Source: CAYJFG01 sp051881695
GTDB taxonomy: Bacteria > Bacillota > Clostridia > Oscillospirales > Acutalibacteraceae
Direction: 5' to 3'
Length of the DNA: 23,806 bases
NCBI GenBank assembly: GCA_051881695.1
Contig: JBJEQJ010000037.1
Coordinates: forward strand, 1 to 23,806
Each line of letters begins with the position of its first letter. Positions within the stretch are counted from its first letter, which is position 1. Positions 6,854 to 15,047 of this stretch are shown here, one piece after another. The notes beneath the pieces are model-generated. The model was not told where the DNA came from. It worked only from the letters and a program-made list of their open reading frames with translations, and made no database searches. The translations under genes and the position numbers were made by a program.

Positions 6854-7774
6854 GTGGCAGAGGATAATAAAGAGATTCTGGAGGATTTATCACAGCAGGA
6901 GAGTCAGCAGACTGCTTTAGATGAGCCTGAAAATAAGCAGGAAGACGTAGATACGGTTGAAGCTGAAAACGGTAATTCTAATAATCAGGGAGACTATCAG
7001 TCGCAGTTTAACGAGCTTCCCGCAGGGGAGAGCAGTGAACTATATAGTCAGGAAGAAGTATTTGCAGAAGAATATGCCGATGCAGATACTCAGGTGCAGA
7101 CAAAAAAGAAAAGACTTCTTATGCCCTGTACAATAATTGCCTTGGTTATATTTGTTCTGGCAGCAATAAGCGGTGCGGTATATATGCTGTTTTTCAATAA
7201 CTCGCCTGTCGGCACTTATATGGTAGCAGGACAGGACAGCAGCACAAAGACCTATTTTATCTTTGACGAGGACGGTGCAGCCAAATATAAAATAGACTCA
7301 ATAACCTTTATCGGAACCTACAGCAAAGCAGCCGGTGAAAAGGTATCGCTTTATATTCCCCTTGGATATACGGCAATGCAGGGTGATTACGACTTTGATG
7401 TGTCCGGCAATGTGTTCACAGGCAAAAAGCTTGTAATATCAACTGATGAGGGCGGCTCTATTGAGCTTACAGCAGCGCAGCTTCCTGAAAGCGCTCTGAG
7501 TCCCCAAAAGGATTTTACCACCGATGAAAAGCTTATAGGAACTTGGAGAACGATTGACGATGAGCAGCCGCTTACATACAGCTTTAACAGCGACGGAACA
7601 ATGTATATGAGCTCTGAGGCTATGCGTATTGACGCAGCATATACGATTGAGGACAGCAAAATAAAAACGACATATACAGCATATGGTGAAGAAAACAGTA
7701 TGGAAGAGGAATATGCCTTTGACGGAGATACGCTTATAATAAGCGGCATAGGATATTCAAAGATTTCAGATTGA
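6854..7774 (+). CDS. Single-pass membrane protein with two lipocalin-like repeats, unknown function
   Basis: A 306-residue protein I cannot name. Residues 1-82 are very acidic and Gln/Glu-rich, probably disordered and cytoplasmic. KKKR (84-87) precedes one membrane helix (about 89-114), so the rest should be outside the cell. The outer part holds two similar beta-rich units: 118-195, starting PVGTYMV, and 227-304, starting LIGTWRT. Each has a xGTW/Y opening and a FxxDGxxxY-type strand turn, as in lipocalin-like DUF5640-type domains often found in clostridial surface proteins. The start is GTG with AGGAGG (6841-6846) 7 bases upstream. It stands alone between divergent pgm and convergent iscU, with its own promoter and shared terminator. 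A ligand-binding or envelope-sensing role is possible but not shown. Confidence 0.8.
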   Translation: MAEDNKEILEDLSQQESQQTALDEPENKQEDVDTVEAENGNSNNQGDYQSQFNELPAGESSELYSQEEVFAEEYADADTQVQTKKKRLLMPCTIIALVIFVLAAISGAVYMLFFNNSPVGTYMVAGQDSSTKTYFIFDEDGAAKYKIDSITFIGTYSKAAGEKVSLYIPLGYTAMQGDYDFDVSGNVFTGKKLVISTDEGGSIELTAAQLPESALSPQKDFTTDEKLIGTWRTIDDEQPLTYSFNSDGTMYMSSEAMRIDAAYTIEDSKIKTTYTAYGEENSMEEEYAFDGDTLIISGIGYSKISD

Positions 7775-7823
7775 TGTAATACAAAGAATAAAACTTAAGG
7801 AACCACTGAATAAATAACGCTAA

Positions 7824-7863
7824 AAGCGGCAATGCATAGTGTTGAGCTAATGCATTGCCGTTT
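7824..7863. terminator. Bidirectional terminator between the membrane protein gene and iscU
   Basis: CGGCAATGCAT (7827-7837) pairs perfectly with ATGCATTGCCG (7850-7860), extended by a G-T and A-T pairs at the base. TTTGTTAT follows on the plus strand and CTTTTA on the minus strand. It sits between two convergent stop codons (7774 and 7882), so it probably serves both genes. Confidence 0.75.
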
Positions 7864-7881
7864 GTTATATTATGTCTTAAA

Positions 7882-8325
7882 TTATAAATCACAGTTGCAG
7901 CTTCCGTCCTCGTGGTTACATTCGGTTATCCTGCCTACTATCGGCTCGGGGTCAATGCCCTTTCTTCTGTAATAATCGCTCAAAGCCGCCTTTATTGCCT
8001 GCTCTGCAAGAACAGAACAGTGTACCTTTACCGGCGGAAGTCCGTCCAAAGCCTCCATAACAGCCTTGTTTGTAAGCTTGAGCGCATCGTCAATGGTTTT
8101 ACCCTTAATAAGCTCGGTAGCCATAGAGCTTGTTGCTATTGCCGCACCGCAGCCGAAGGTCTTAAATTTAACATCGGTTATGGTGTTTCCGTCAATTTTA
8201 AGATACATCTTCATTATATCTCCGCATTTGGAATTTCCAACCTCGCCTATACCGTCAGCGTCTTCAATTTCGCCCACATTTCTCGGATTTGCAAAATGGT
8301 CCATTACCTTTTCGCTGTATGCCAT
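7882..8325 (-). CDS. iscU: Fe-S cluster assembly scaffold (IscU/NifU N-terminal type)
   Basis: A 147-residue scaffold on which Fe-S clusters are built from iron and the sulfur supplied by cysteine desulfurase. The three cluster Cys are in place: Cys34 (SKCGD, with Asp36), Cys59 (FGCGAA) and Cys103 (VHCSV, preceded by His102). The C-terminus adds a Cys-rich tail with Cys136, His138, Cys143 and Cys145, beyond the minimal IscU core. It is the last gene of a minus-strand rnhA-iscS-iscU operon, 28 bases after iscS, with AAAGGA about 10 bases before the ATG. The NifU-like two-gene layout without iscA, hscA, hscB or fdx is typical of anaerobic Clostridia. nifU is the alternative symbol. Confidence 0.95.
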   Translation of the reverse strand: MAYSEKVMDHFANPRNVGEIEDADGIGEVGNSKCGDIMKMYLKIDGNTITDVKFKTFGCGAAIATSSMATELIKGKTIDDALKLTNKAVMEALDGLPPVKVHCSVLAEQAIKAALSDYYRRKGIDPEPIVGRITECNHEDGSCNCDL

Positions 8326-8353
8326 AAAAAATCATTCCTTTCAAAATTATTAA

Positions 8354-9535
8354 TTATTTGTTCTCGTTAATTATGCGTTCCCAAAGAGGCGACATAGAGC
8401 GCAGTCTTTCAATAATAGGGGGAACAACCTCTAAAATATAGTCAATATCCTCTTCTGTATTGTCATCACTGAAGGATAACCTCAGGGAGCCATGTGCAAT
8501 TTCGTGCGGGAGTCCTATAGCAAGCAGAACATGGCTTGGGTCAAGCGAGCCGGAGGTGCAGGCAGAGCCTGAGGACGCGCATACTCCCTTTAAATCAAGC
8601 ATAAGCAAAAGCGATTCGCCTTCAATGCCCTCAAAGCACATATTCACATTTCCCGGCAGTCTTTTATCTCTGTCGCCGTTTAAGCGTGAGCGTTCAATTT
8701 TAAGCAGACCGTCAATAAGCCTGTTTCTCATTTTTGTAAGTCTTTCACGTCTTTCGTCCATTGTGGCAACAGCAATTTTCAGAGCAGATGCAAGTCCTAC
8801 TGCACCGGCAACATTTTCTGTGCCGGCACGTCTGCCTCTTTCCTGTGCGCCGCCGTCAATAAGAATATCCGGGCGTACTCCCTTGCGTACATATAATGCT
8901 CCGCAACCCTTAGGACCGTGAAACTTATGCGCTGTAAGCGACAGCATATCTATGTTCTGTGCTTTTACGTCAATCGGTACGTTGCCCATTGCCTGCACAG
9001 CGTCGGTATGGAACAGTACGCCGTGCTTTTTGCATACTGCGCCTATTTCGGAAATAGGCTGTATAGTGCCGATTTCATTGTTAGCGTACATAATAGTTAC
9101 TAAGGCTGTGTCGTCCTTTATGGCGTCCTCAACCTCATTAACACGGACTAATCCGTCGGAGTGAACGTCAAGGTATGTCACCTCAAAGCCCTCTTTTTCA
9201 AGAGCAGCAAGCGTGTGAAGAACTGCGTGATGCTCAAAGGCAGATGTGATTATATGTTTTTTGCCTTTGCTTTTCAAAGCCTTTGCAATACCCTTAATTG
9301 CCCAGTTATCTGCCTCGCTTCCGCCGGAGGTAAAGTAAATTTCCTGTGGAAGAGCATTTATACATTCGGCTATGTCCTCTCTGGCAGTTTCAAGCACCTT
9401 TTTTGCTTCGGCGCCGATGGAGTACAGACTTGACGGGTTGCCGTAAACATCGGTAAGGTACGGAAGCATATCGTCAAGCACCTGCCTTGAAAGCTTTGTC
9501 GTTGCCGCATTGTCGGCATAAATTTTCTTTTGCAA
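8354..9535 (-). CDS. iscS: Cysteine desulfurase (NifS/IscS class)
   Basis: A 393-residue PLP enzyme that takes sulfur from L-cysteine, leaving alanine, and passes it as persulfide to IscU. Visible sites: the N-terminal YADNAAT, catalytic His in AFEHHAVL (about 102-103), PLP-contacting Asp178 in HTDAVQ, Schiff-base Lys204 in LTAHKFHGPKG, and persulfide Cys326 in SSGSACTSGS. Cys326 lies in the longer mobile loop of group I (NifS/IscS) rather than SufS enzymes. The start is TTG at 9535 with AAGGGAC 7 bases upstream; no ATG fits. Position after rnhA (63 bases) and before iscU (28 bases) indicates co-transcription and a role in general Fe-S supply. It may also feed tRNA thiolation. Confidence 0.95.
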   Translation of the reverse strand: MQKKIYADNAATTKLSRQVLDDMLPYLTDVYGNPSSLYSIGAEAKKVLETAREDIAECINALPQEIYFTSGGSEADNWAIKGIAKALKSKGKKHIITSAFEHHAVLHTLAALEKEGFEVTYLDVHSDGLVRVNEVEDAIKDDTALVTIMYANNEIGTIQPISEIGAVCKKHGVLFHTDAVQAMGNVPIDVKAQNIDMLSLTAHKFHGPKGCGALYVRKGVRPDILIDGGAQERGRRAGTENVAGAVGLASALKIAVATMDERRERLTKMRNRLIDGLLKIERSRLNGDRDKRLPGNVNMCFEGIEGESLLLMLDLKGVCASSGSACTSGSLDPSHVLLAIGLPHEIAHGSLRLSFSDDNTEEDIDYILEVVPPIIERLRSMSPLWERIINENK

Positions 9536-9598
9536 TTATATCGTCCCTTTCAGGTATAGTTGTTTTGCTTTATGTGTAATTATATATTGAGTATCTGG

Positions 9599-10036
9599 CT
9601 ATTTATATTTTGCCGCTTGAGCTACCGCAAGCTCGTCGCACCTTTCGTTTTCAGGGTGTCCGGCGTGCCCCTTTACCCATACGGGAGTAACGCTGTGCTT
9701 GTCGCAAAGCGTTAAAAGCTCCTGCCATAAATCTGCGTTTAAAGCAGGCTCCTTTTTTGTTCTCATCCAATTATTAGCCTGCCATTTTTTTGCCCAGCCA
9801 AGCTTTAGTGCGTTGCATACATATTGAGAGTCGCTGTAAAGCGTTACACAGCAAGGCTCCTTTAAGGCTTTAAGCGCTTCAATAACTGCGGTAAGCTCCA
9901 TTTTGTTGTTGGTAGTTTGTGAGCTGCCGCCGCTTAGCTCCTTTGAATGTCCGTTGTAGCGCAATATTGCGCCCCAGCCGCCCGGACCTGGATTTCCGCT
10001 GCATGCTCCGTCTGTATAAATATCTACATTTTTCAA
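9599..10036 (-). CDS. rnhA: Ribonuclease HI
   Basis: A small RNase H that cuts the RNA strand of RNA-DNA hybrids, removing primers and R-loops. Numbered from an ATG at 10042, the catalytic acids are Asp11 (YTDGACSGNPGPGG), Glu49 (NNKMEL), Asp71 (YSDSQY) and Asp136 (ERCDELA), with the mobile His126 in KGHAGH. The basic handle segment KKWQANNWMR (about 85-94) is present, so it is the E. coli-like type. The ATG at 10042 is only 2 bases after GGGAG, too close. TTG at 10036 is 8 bases from it and gives the usual family start MKNVDIYTDG, so I prefer it (145 residues). First gene of the rnhA-iscS-iscU operon. Linkage to Fe-S genes has no clear functional reason. Confidence 0.94.
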   Translation of the reverse strand: MKNVDIYTDGACSGNPGPGGWGAILRYNGHSKELSGGSSQTTNNKMELTAVIEALKALKEPCCVTLYSDSQYVCNALKLGWAKKWQANNWMRTKKEPALNADLWQELLTLCDKHSVTPVWVKGHAGHPENERCDELAVAQAAKYK

Positions 10037-10087
10037 ATGCATTTCTCCCAGCTGTAATTATTACTTGCTCAACTTTCACGAATAATT

Positions 10088-10116
10088 ATTATACTGCTAA
10101 CCGGAAAATATTTCAA
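10088..10116 (-). promoter_or_regulatory. Promoter of the rnhA-iscS-iscU operon
   Basis: On the minus strand: -35 TTGAAA (10116-10111), exactly 17 bases of spacer, and a perfect -10 TATAAT (10093-10088). Transcription should start near 10081, about 40-45 bases before rnhA. No comparable promoter was seen before iscS or iscU, which supports a single three-gene transcript. No IscR-like site was recognised. Confidence 0.75.
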
Positions 10117-10306
10117 CACCTTTAATTTGTCCGGATGATAAAAAAATATGAAAAATCAAGAAAAACGGCATATAAGTTTTGCGGATGTTTATATGCCTCA
10201 AAAACAGGGTAATATAATTGTAAGATATATTTATTGTATGCGTATGTTGCATAAGCAACATTTGTATTGTGCTGTTAAAGCAGTATTTTTGAAAAAACTG
10301 TTGTAC
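10117..10306. other. AT-rich spacer between divergent rnhA and RNase J promoters, with one hairpin
   Basis: ATGTTGC (10244-10250), ATAA, GCAACAT (10255-10261) is a perfect 7-base hairpin with a 4-base loop, located about 46 bases upstream of the RNase J -35 box. It could be an operator for a dimeric regulator. Nothing else is recognised here, and no ORF with a ribosome binding site is convincing. Confidence 0.4.
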
Positions 10307-10335
10307 TTGACATAGCAATTTCAAAAAGTTAAAAT
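10307..10335 (+). promoter_or_regulatory. Promoter of RNase J
   Basis: A consensus -35 TTGACA (10307-10312), 17-base spacer and -10 TAAAAT (10330-10335). The predicted start near 10342 leaves a 5' leader of about 165 bases before the GTG at 10508, long for a housekeeping gene. Confidence 0.75.
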
Positions 10336-10362
10336 AATAATAATGTTTGTGTTCGTGCATTT

Positions 10363-10484
10363 TGATTTATAAAATCAGAAAGAATAATAAATAGCATTGT
10401 TATGCTTTAAATTGAAGCATTGGAATATTAAATTTTATTAATGTGATTACAGACTGTGCATAGGGCACCGTATGCGGCACAGTC
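10363..10484 (+). promoter_or_regulatory. RNase J leader with three successive hairpins
   Basis: Hairpin 1: TGATTT-ATA-AAATCA (10363-10377). Hairpin 2: ATGCTT (10402-10407) with AAGCAT (10415-10420). Hairpin 3: GACTGTGC (10452-10459) with GCACAGTC (10477-10484), extended by ATA/TAT inside. Hairpin 3 ends 11 bases before the ribosome binding site GGAGG (10496-10500). None is followed by a T-tract, so these look like mRNA-stability or translation elements rather than terminators. Confidence 0.45.
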
Positions 10485-10507
10485 AATAAATTAATGGAGG
10501 TTTATTT

Positions 10508-12388
10508 GTGATATCAGAAAAAAATAAAAAACCGTTTATTGGCGGAACAGTAAAGAAAACGTCAAGTGCGGCTGCTAAAAGCGAGAGAAGAACGGCAGGT
10601 AAGGGCAGAAGCAACGGTTACAGCGCAGCAAAAGGGAAAGCCGCGCCTAAAAATAACGCCAAAAATTCAGCACGGTACGGTGCTGCAAAAAGGATGAAGC
10701 CGAAAAAACAAAATACCCAGGCAGTAAAAAAGCCATCAATAAAGGTCGCATTTTTGGGCGGTCTTAACGAAATCGGCAAGAACATTACCTTGTTTGAATG
10801 TAACGGAGATATGTTCCTGCTTGACTGCGGAATGGCATTTCCCGACGGAGAAATGCTCGGTGTAGACCTTGTAATACCCGATTTTACCTATGTGGAGGAA
10901 AATAAGGATAGAATAAAGGGAATAGTTTTAACACACGGACATGAGGATCACATCGGCTCTCTGCCGTACCTGCTTAAAAATATGTCCTTCCCCATATACG
11001 GCACTGCGCTTACTCTCGGTCTTGTAGGAAATAAGCTTAAAGAACACAATCTGTTATATAAAACAAAGCTTAACGAGGTAAAAGCCGGCGACAGAGTAAA
11101 GCTAGGCTGTATGGAGATTGAATTTATCCATGTTAACCATTCAATTCCCGACGCCGTTGCAGTTGCAATACATTCGCCTGCAGGCACTATAGTTCACACA
11201 GGCGACTTTAAAATTGACTGTACACCTACGGCAGGCGGAATGATAGACCTTGCCGCATTTGCAAGACTGGGAGAACAGGGTGTTTTGGCGCTTTTTGCAG
11301 AGTCCACAAATGCAGAAAGACCGGGATATACCATGACGGAGCAAAAGGTCGGCGAATCGTTTGAAACTCTGTTTAAAAGGGCGGAGAACAACCGTATTAT
11401 TATCGCAACCTTTGCTTCAAACATCAGCCGAGTGCAGCAAATAATAAATTGTGCAGAAAAATACGGAAGAAAAGTAGCTTTTTCGGGCAGAAGTATGATA
11501 AACTATATGTCGGTAGCAGTTGAGCTGGGATATTTGAAGGTTCCGGACGGAGTTATAATCGACATTGACCTTTTAAATCGTTATCCGGCAGAAAAGGTAG
11601 TGCTTGTCACAACCGGCAGCCAGGGCGAGCCTATGTCCGCTTTGTCAAGAATGGCATATTCAGACCACCGCAAGGTAGAGGTAGGCATAGGCGATTTTAT
11701 AATAATTTCCGCAAACCCGATTCCGGGCAACGAAAAAACTGTCGGCAATGTTGTTGACGAGCTTATGAAGCGCGGCTGTGAGGTTGTGTATGAGTCAATG
11801 TACGAAGTGCACGTTTCGGGTCACGCCTGTCAGGAAGAGCTTAAAATTATACACGGTCTTACAAAGCCGCAGTATTTCATCCCGGTACACGGCGAGCAAA
11901 AGCATCTAAGAAAGCACGCAAGCCTTGCATACAGTATGGGTATGGATAAGAAAAACGTGTTTATCGGCGATATTGGCAATGTTATTGAGCTTAACAAGGA
12001 CTATATGAAGCAGTTAGCGCCCGTGCCGGCAGGCAAAATATTTGTTGACGGTCTGGGTGTTGGTGATGTAGGAAGCATAGTTCTTCGTGACAGAAAGCAT
12101 TTGGGGCAGGACGGACTTATAATAGTTGTAGCCTCCCTGGATTCTATCGACGGTCACATCATATCGGGTCCCGATATAGTTTCAAGAGGCTTTGTGTATG
12201 TAAGAGAATCTGAGACGCTTATGGAGGAAATAAAGCAGGCGGCACGTTATGTAATTGACGACTGCTCCTATGAGCATCTGCATGAGTGGAATGTGATTAA
12301 GAATAAAATTAAGGACGAGGTATCTCACCTTATTTACGATAAAACACGCAGAACACCTATGATACTTCCTATTATTATGGAGGTATAA
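10508..12388 (+). CDS. rnj: Ribonuclease J (metallo-beta-lactamase/beta-CASP), with basic N-terminal extension
   Basis: A 626-residue 5'-3' exonuclease and endonuclease that drives mRNA decay and rRNA maturation in Firmicutes. The catalytic metallo-beta-lactamase domain starts near residue 78 (KVAFLGGLNEIGKN). Metal ligands are seen in THGHEDHIG (142-150) and HTGDFKID; the beta-CASP region (ATFASNISRVQQI, VTTGSQGEPMSAL) and final PVHGEQKHL follow. The C-terminal domain is present. Family members are usually about 555 residues; the surplus is an N-terminal stretch (1 to about 76) rich in Lys, Ala, Asn, Gly and Arg, likely disordered and RNA-binding. GTG at 10508 with GGAGG 7 bases before it supports the long form. 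Only one RNase J is in the window; rnjA is the usual symbol if a second exists elsewhere. Confidence 0.95.
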   Translation: MISEKNKKPFIGGTVKKTSSAAAKSERRTAGKGRSNGYSAAKGKAAPKNNAKNSARYGAAKRMKPKKQNTQAVKKPSIKVAFLGGLNEIGKNITLFECNGDMFLLDCGMAFPDGEMLGVDLVIPDFTYVEENKDRIKGIVLTHGHEDHIGSLPYLLKNMSFPIYGTALTLGLVGNKLKEHNLLYKTKLNEVKAGDRVKLGCMEIEFIHVNHSIPDAVAVAIHSPAGTIVHTGDFKIDCTPTAGGMIDLAAFARLGEQGVLALFAESTNAERPGYTMTEQKVGESFETLFKRAENNRIIIATFASNISRVQQIINCAEKYGRKVAFSGRSMINYMSVAVELGYLKVPDGVIIDIDLLNRYPAEKVVLVTTGSQGEPMSALSRMAYSDHRKVEVGIGDFIIISANPIPGNEKTVGNVVDELMKRGCEVVYESMYEVHVSGHACQEELKIIHGLTKPQYFIPVHGEQKHLRKHASLAYSMGMDKKNVFIGDIGNVIELNKDYMKQLAPVPAGKIFVDGLGVGDVGSIVLRDRKHLGQDGLIIVVASLDSIDGHIISGPDIVSRGFVYVRESETLMEEIKQAARYVIDDCSYEHLHEWNVIKNKIKDEVSHLIYDKTRRTPMILPIIMEV

Positions 12389-12400
12389 ATACCCATTTTG

Positions 12401-12418
12401 GGCTTTGAAAAGCCTTTT
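12401..12418 (+). terminator. Weak hairpin after RNase J
   Basis: GGCTTT (12401-12406) and AAAGCC (12409-12414) are complementary, followed by TTTT. It lies 12 bases after the RNase J stop. The tight loop and short T-run make it a weak terminator or a 3'-end stabiliser. Confidence 0.35.
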
Positions 12419-12463
12419 GACAAAAAATAAGTTTTTGTTATCATAAAATTCAGACAGAAATTA

Positions 12464-12488
12464 AAATCCCCCTTTTCAGGGGGGATTT
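12464..12488 (+). terminator. GC-rich hairpin between RNase J and gdpP
   Basis: AAATCCCCC (12464-12472) pairs with GGGGGATTT (12480-12488) around a short loop of T, C, A and G. The stem is strong but no long T-run follows on either strand, so termination may be partial and some RNase J transcripts could continue into gdpP. Confidence 0.55.
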
Positions 12489-12570
12489 ATCCAAGCTAAG
12501 CAATAATAATTTCCTGCTCTTTGTGATTTAATATTTTTCAACACGGACAATACGAAAGGAGAATACGGCA

Positions 12571-14529
12571 TTGAAAAGAAATAACAACAAAAAAGCATGG
12601 ACACTGTCACCGTTTTTTATTCTGTATACTGTTGCTATGTTTGCTATGGCGTTTTTCTCCGTAAGATGGAATATATATGTTTTCATCATACAGCTTGTAA
12701 TGGCTATTGTAACAACTGTAATTGTGGCAATAGGCTGTATTAATTTCGGCAAATACATAAGGAGAATTGTTAAAAGCGCAGGAGAAGGCGTTAACGGAGT
12801 AAATCACTCTTATCTTGAAAGCTTTTCAATTCCAATAGTTGTTGCGGGTAAACACGGTGATGTTGTGTGGTATAACAGCCGCTTTCAAAGCACGCTTTGC
12901 AGCGGGCGTGAGGCTGCCGGAGATTTTATAAGCCAGTACATACAGGGAACTACGATTGATGAAATAATAAAAAAAGAGGGCGCAGACGTAGTTTACGGCG
13001 ACAGAAAATATACAGTTTTAGCTTCTTTGGCAGATCAGTGCGTTATTTTGTATTATATTGACAATACATATTATAAAGATACGGCAAAGAAGTATATTGA
13101 TACACGTCCTGCTGTTGCAGTAGTGGTTTTTGACAACAAAGAAGAATTTGAACGTGACGACAATGATGAGCAAACAGCCCATGTTATGGTTACTATTGAA
13201 AATCTGCTTCAGAAGTGGGCGGCAAAATACGACGCTTTGCTAAAGCGTATCTCCGACGGACGTTATCTGGTTATTTTAGAGGAAAAGAACCTTGAAAAGC
13301 TTATCGAGGATAAATTCTCCGTTTTGCAGAATGTTAAGGACTTAAACTTCAACAATGACAAAGAGGCTACTATTTCGATTGGAATAGGCAGAGGCGGAGA
13401 AAGCTTTAAGGAGTGCGAGCTGTGGGCAAGAAAGGCGCTTGAAATGGCGCTTGGCAGAGGCGGCGACCAGGTTGCTTTAAAAACGGCAGATTCTTACAGA
13501 TTTTTCGGCGGAGCTTCAAAGGGCTACGAAAAAACAGACAAGGTGCGTACAAGAGTAATTGCAAGTACCTTATCGGAACAGATAAAGGCGGCAAACCATA
13601 TTATTCTTATGGGTCATAAAAATTCAGACCTTGACTGTGTAGGCGCCGCCATAGGACTTTGGAGTGCGGCGACTAAGGCGCTTAATAAACCGGCGCACGT
13701 TGTAGTAAGGCAGAATCAAACGCTTGCAACACCGCTTATTGAAAGCTTTATCAGCGCAGGCTTCAGCAATATTTTTATGGAGCCTGAGGAGGCTTTGGAG
13801 ATAATAAACGATAAAACTCTGCTTATTATTGTTGATACTCACAGTCCGGCATTTCTTGAAAGTGAAGAAATATACAAAAAATGCAGGCATATTGTTGTTA
13901 TTGACCACCACAGAATGATGGTTAATCACATTTCAAATTCCATCGTATTTTTCCACGAAACCTTTGCCTCTTCAACTGCTGAAATGGCAACGGAGCTTGT
14001 GCAGTATATGGGCGATGATTTTCTTACAAAGCTTGAGGCAAACGCTCTGCTTGCAGGTATTACGCTGGATACTAAAAACTTTGTGCTGAAAACAGGTGTA
14101 CGCACCTTTGAGGCGGCGGCGTATTTAAAGCAGAGAGGAGCCGACACCGTAGAGGTAAAGCGGCTGTTTTCAAACTCCATAGAATCCTACAAGGCAAAGT
14201 ACAGCCTTGTTTCATCGGCAGAAATATATAATTTATGCGCTATTACAAGCACGGAAGACACGCAGGAGAATATAAGGCTTGCGGCGGCGCAGGCGGCGGA
14301 CGAGCTTTTAAGCCTGCAGGATGTTAAGGCATCGTTTGTTATGTTTACGGCGGATAACTGCATAAACATTTCTGCGCGCTCGCTGGGAGATGTAAACGTA
14401 CAGCTTATTATGGAACAGCTCGGCGGCGGAGGACATCAGACGATGGCAGGAGCACAGGTGGAAAACAAAACTATGGCTGAGGTCAGGGAAAAGCTTATTA
14501 AAATAATAAGCGGACTTGATATAAAATAA
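12571..14529 (+). CDS. gdpP: Cyclic-di-AMP phosphodiesterase GdpP (DHH/DHHA1 with PAS and degenerate GGDEF)
   Basis: A 652-residue membrane enzyme that hydrolyses c-di-AMP to pApA, setting the second-messenger level that controls potassium and wall homeostasis. Two N-terminal helices (about 13-31 and 34-58) anchor it. Next come a PAS-like domain (about 84-155) and a degenerate GGDEF domain (about 175-310) that lacks a GGDEF signature. The DHH catalytic part follows: GHKNSDLDCVGAA (about 347-359), VIDHHRMM (near 445), and DHHA1 GGGGHQTMAGA (about 618-628). The start is TTG at 12571 with AAAGGAG 9 bases upstream. Order gdpP-rplI-dnaB is the conserved Firmicutes block (yybT-rplI-dnaC in Bacillus). 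I saw no good promoter right before it. Identity is secure. Confidence 0.95.
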   Translation: MKRNNNKKAWTLSPFFILYTVAMFAMAFFSVRWNIYVFIIQLVMAIVTTVIVAIGCINFGKYIRRIVKSAGEGVNGVNHSYLESFSIPIVVAGKHGDVVWYNSRFQSTLCSGREAAGDFISQYIQGTTIDEIIKKEGADVVYGDRKYTVLASLADQCVILYYIDNTYYKDTAKKYIDTRPAVAVVVFDNKEEFERDDNDEQTAHVMVTIENLLQKWAAKYDALLKRISDGRYLVILEEKNLEKLIEDKFSVLQNVKDLNFNNDKEATISIGIGRGGESFKECELWARKALEMALGRGGDQVALKTADSYRFFGGASKGYEKTDKVRTRVIASTLSEQIKAANHIILMGHKNSDLDCVGAAIGLWSAATKALNKPAHVVVRQNQTLATPLIESFISAGFSNIFMEPEEALEIINDKTLLIIVDTHSPAFLESEEIYKKCRHIVVIDHHRMMVNHISNSIVFFHETFASSTAEMATELVQYMGDDFLTKLEANALLAGITLDTKNFVLKTGVRTFEAAAYLKQRGADTVEVKRLFSNSIESYKAKYSLVSSAEIYNLCAITSTEDTQENIRLAAAQAADELLSLQDVKASFVMFTADNCINISARSLGDVNVQLIMEQLGGGGHQTMAGAQVENKTMAEVREKLIKIISGLDIK

Positions 14530-14550
14530 TAAATTCGGGAGGTTATTAAA

Positions 14551-14997
14551 ATGAAGGTTGTATTATTACAGGACGTAAAGGGAAGCGGAAAAAAGGGTGA
14601 GCTTGTGAATGTATCCGACGGATATGCAAGAAATTTTCTTTTTCCCAGAAAGCTTGCAAAAGAGGCGGACGCTCAGGCGTTGAACGAGATTAAAAATGCA
14701 CAGGATTCAAAAAACTTTAAGATTGAAACAGAAAAAAAGGCGGCTAACGAATCGAAAGATAAAATAGACGGAAAAAGCCTTAAAATCTATGCTAAGGCAG
14801 GACAGGGCGGCAGACTTTTCGGCTCTGTAACTGCAAAGGAGATAAGCTGTGAAATAAGTAGGCAATTCGGCGTAAATGTTGACAAAAGAAAAATTACTCT
14901 TGACGCCGACATAAAGCAGTTTGGAACATACAACTGCACCGTTAAGCTCTATACGGGAATTACTGCCACAGTAAGCGTTGTGGTAGCTGAGCAGTAA
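14551..14997 (+). CDS. rplI: 50S ribosomal protein L9
   Basis: A 148-residue ribosomal protein of the L1-stalk base of 23S rRNA, which helps hold the reading frame. The N-terminal domain carries the family signature GKKGELVNVSDGYARNFLFP (12-31). A long connecting helix (about 40-75) follows, then the C-terminal RNA-binding domain with GQGGRLFGSVT. Length is standard. GGGAGG (14537-14542) lies 8 bases before the ATG and 21 bases separate it from gdpP, so it is co-transcribed. Confidence 0.97.
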   Translation: MKVVLLQDVKGSGKKGELVNVSDGYARNFLFPRKLAKEADAQALNEIKNAQDSKNFKIETEKKAANESKDKIDGKSLKIYAKAGQGGRLFGSVTAKEISCEISRQFGVNVDKRKITLDADIKQFGTYNCTVKLYTGITATVSVVVAEQ

Positions 14998-15047
14998 TTT
15001 TATACAGAGGAATCAGTAAAAAAATAAGAAGCAAAAGAGGCGTTAAA

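Noticed and set aside
12389..12570. A dedicated gdpP promoter after the GC-rich hairpin
   Set aside because: TAATAT near 12530 has no acceptable -35 at 16-18 bases, so I could not support a promoter there.
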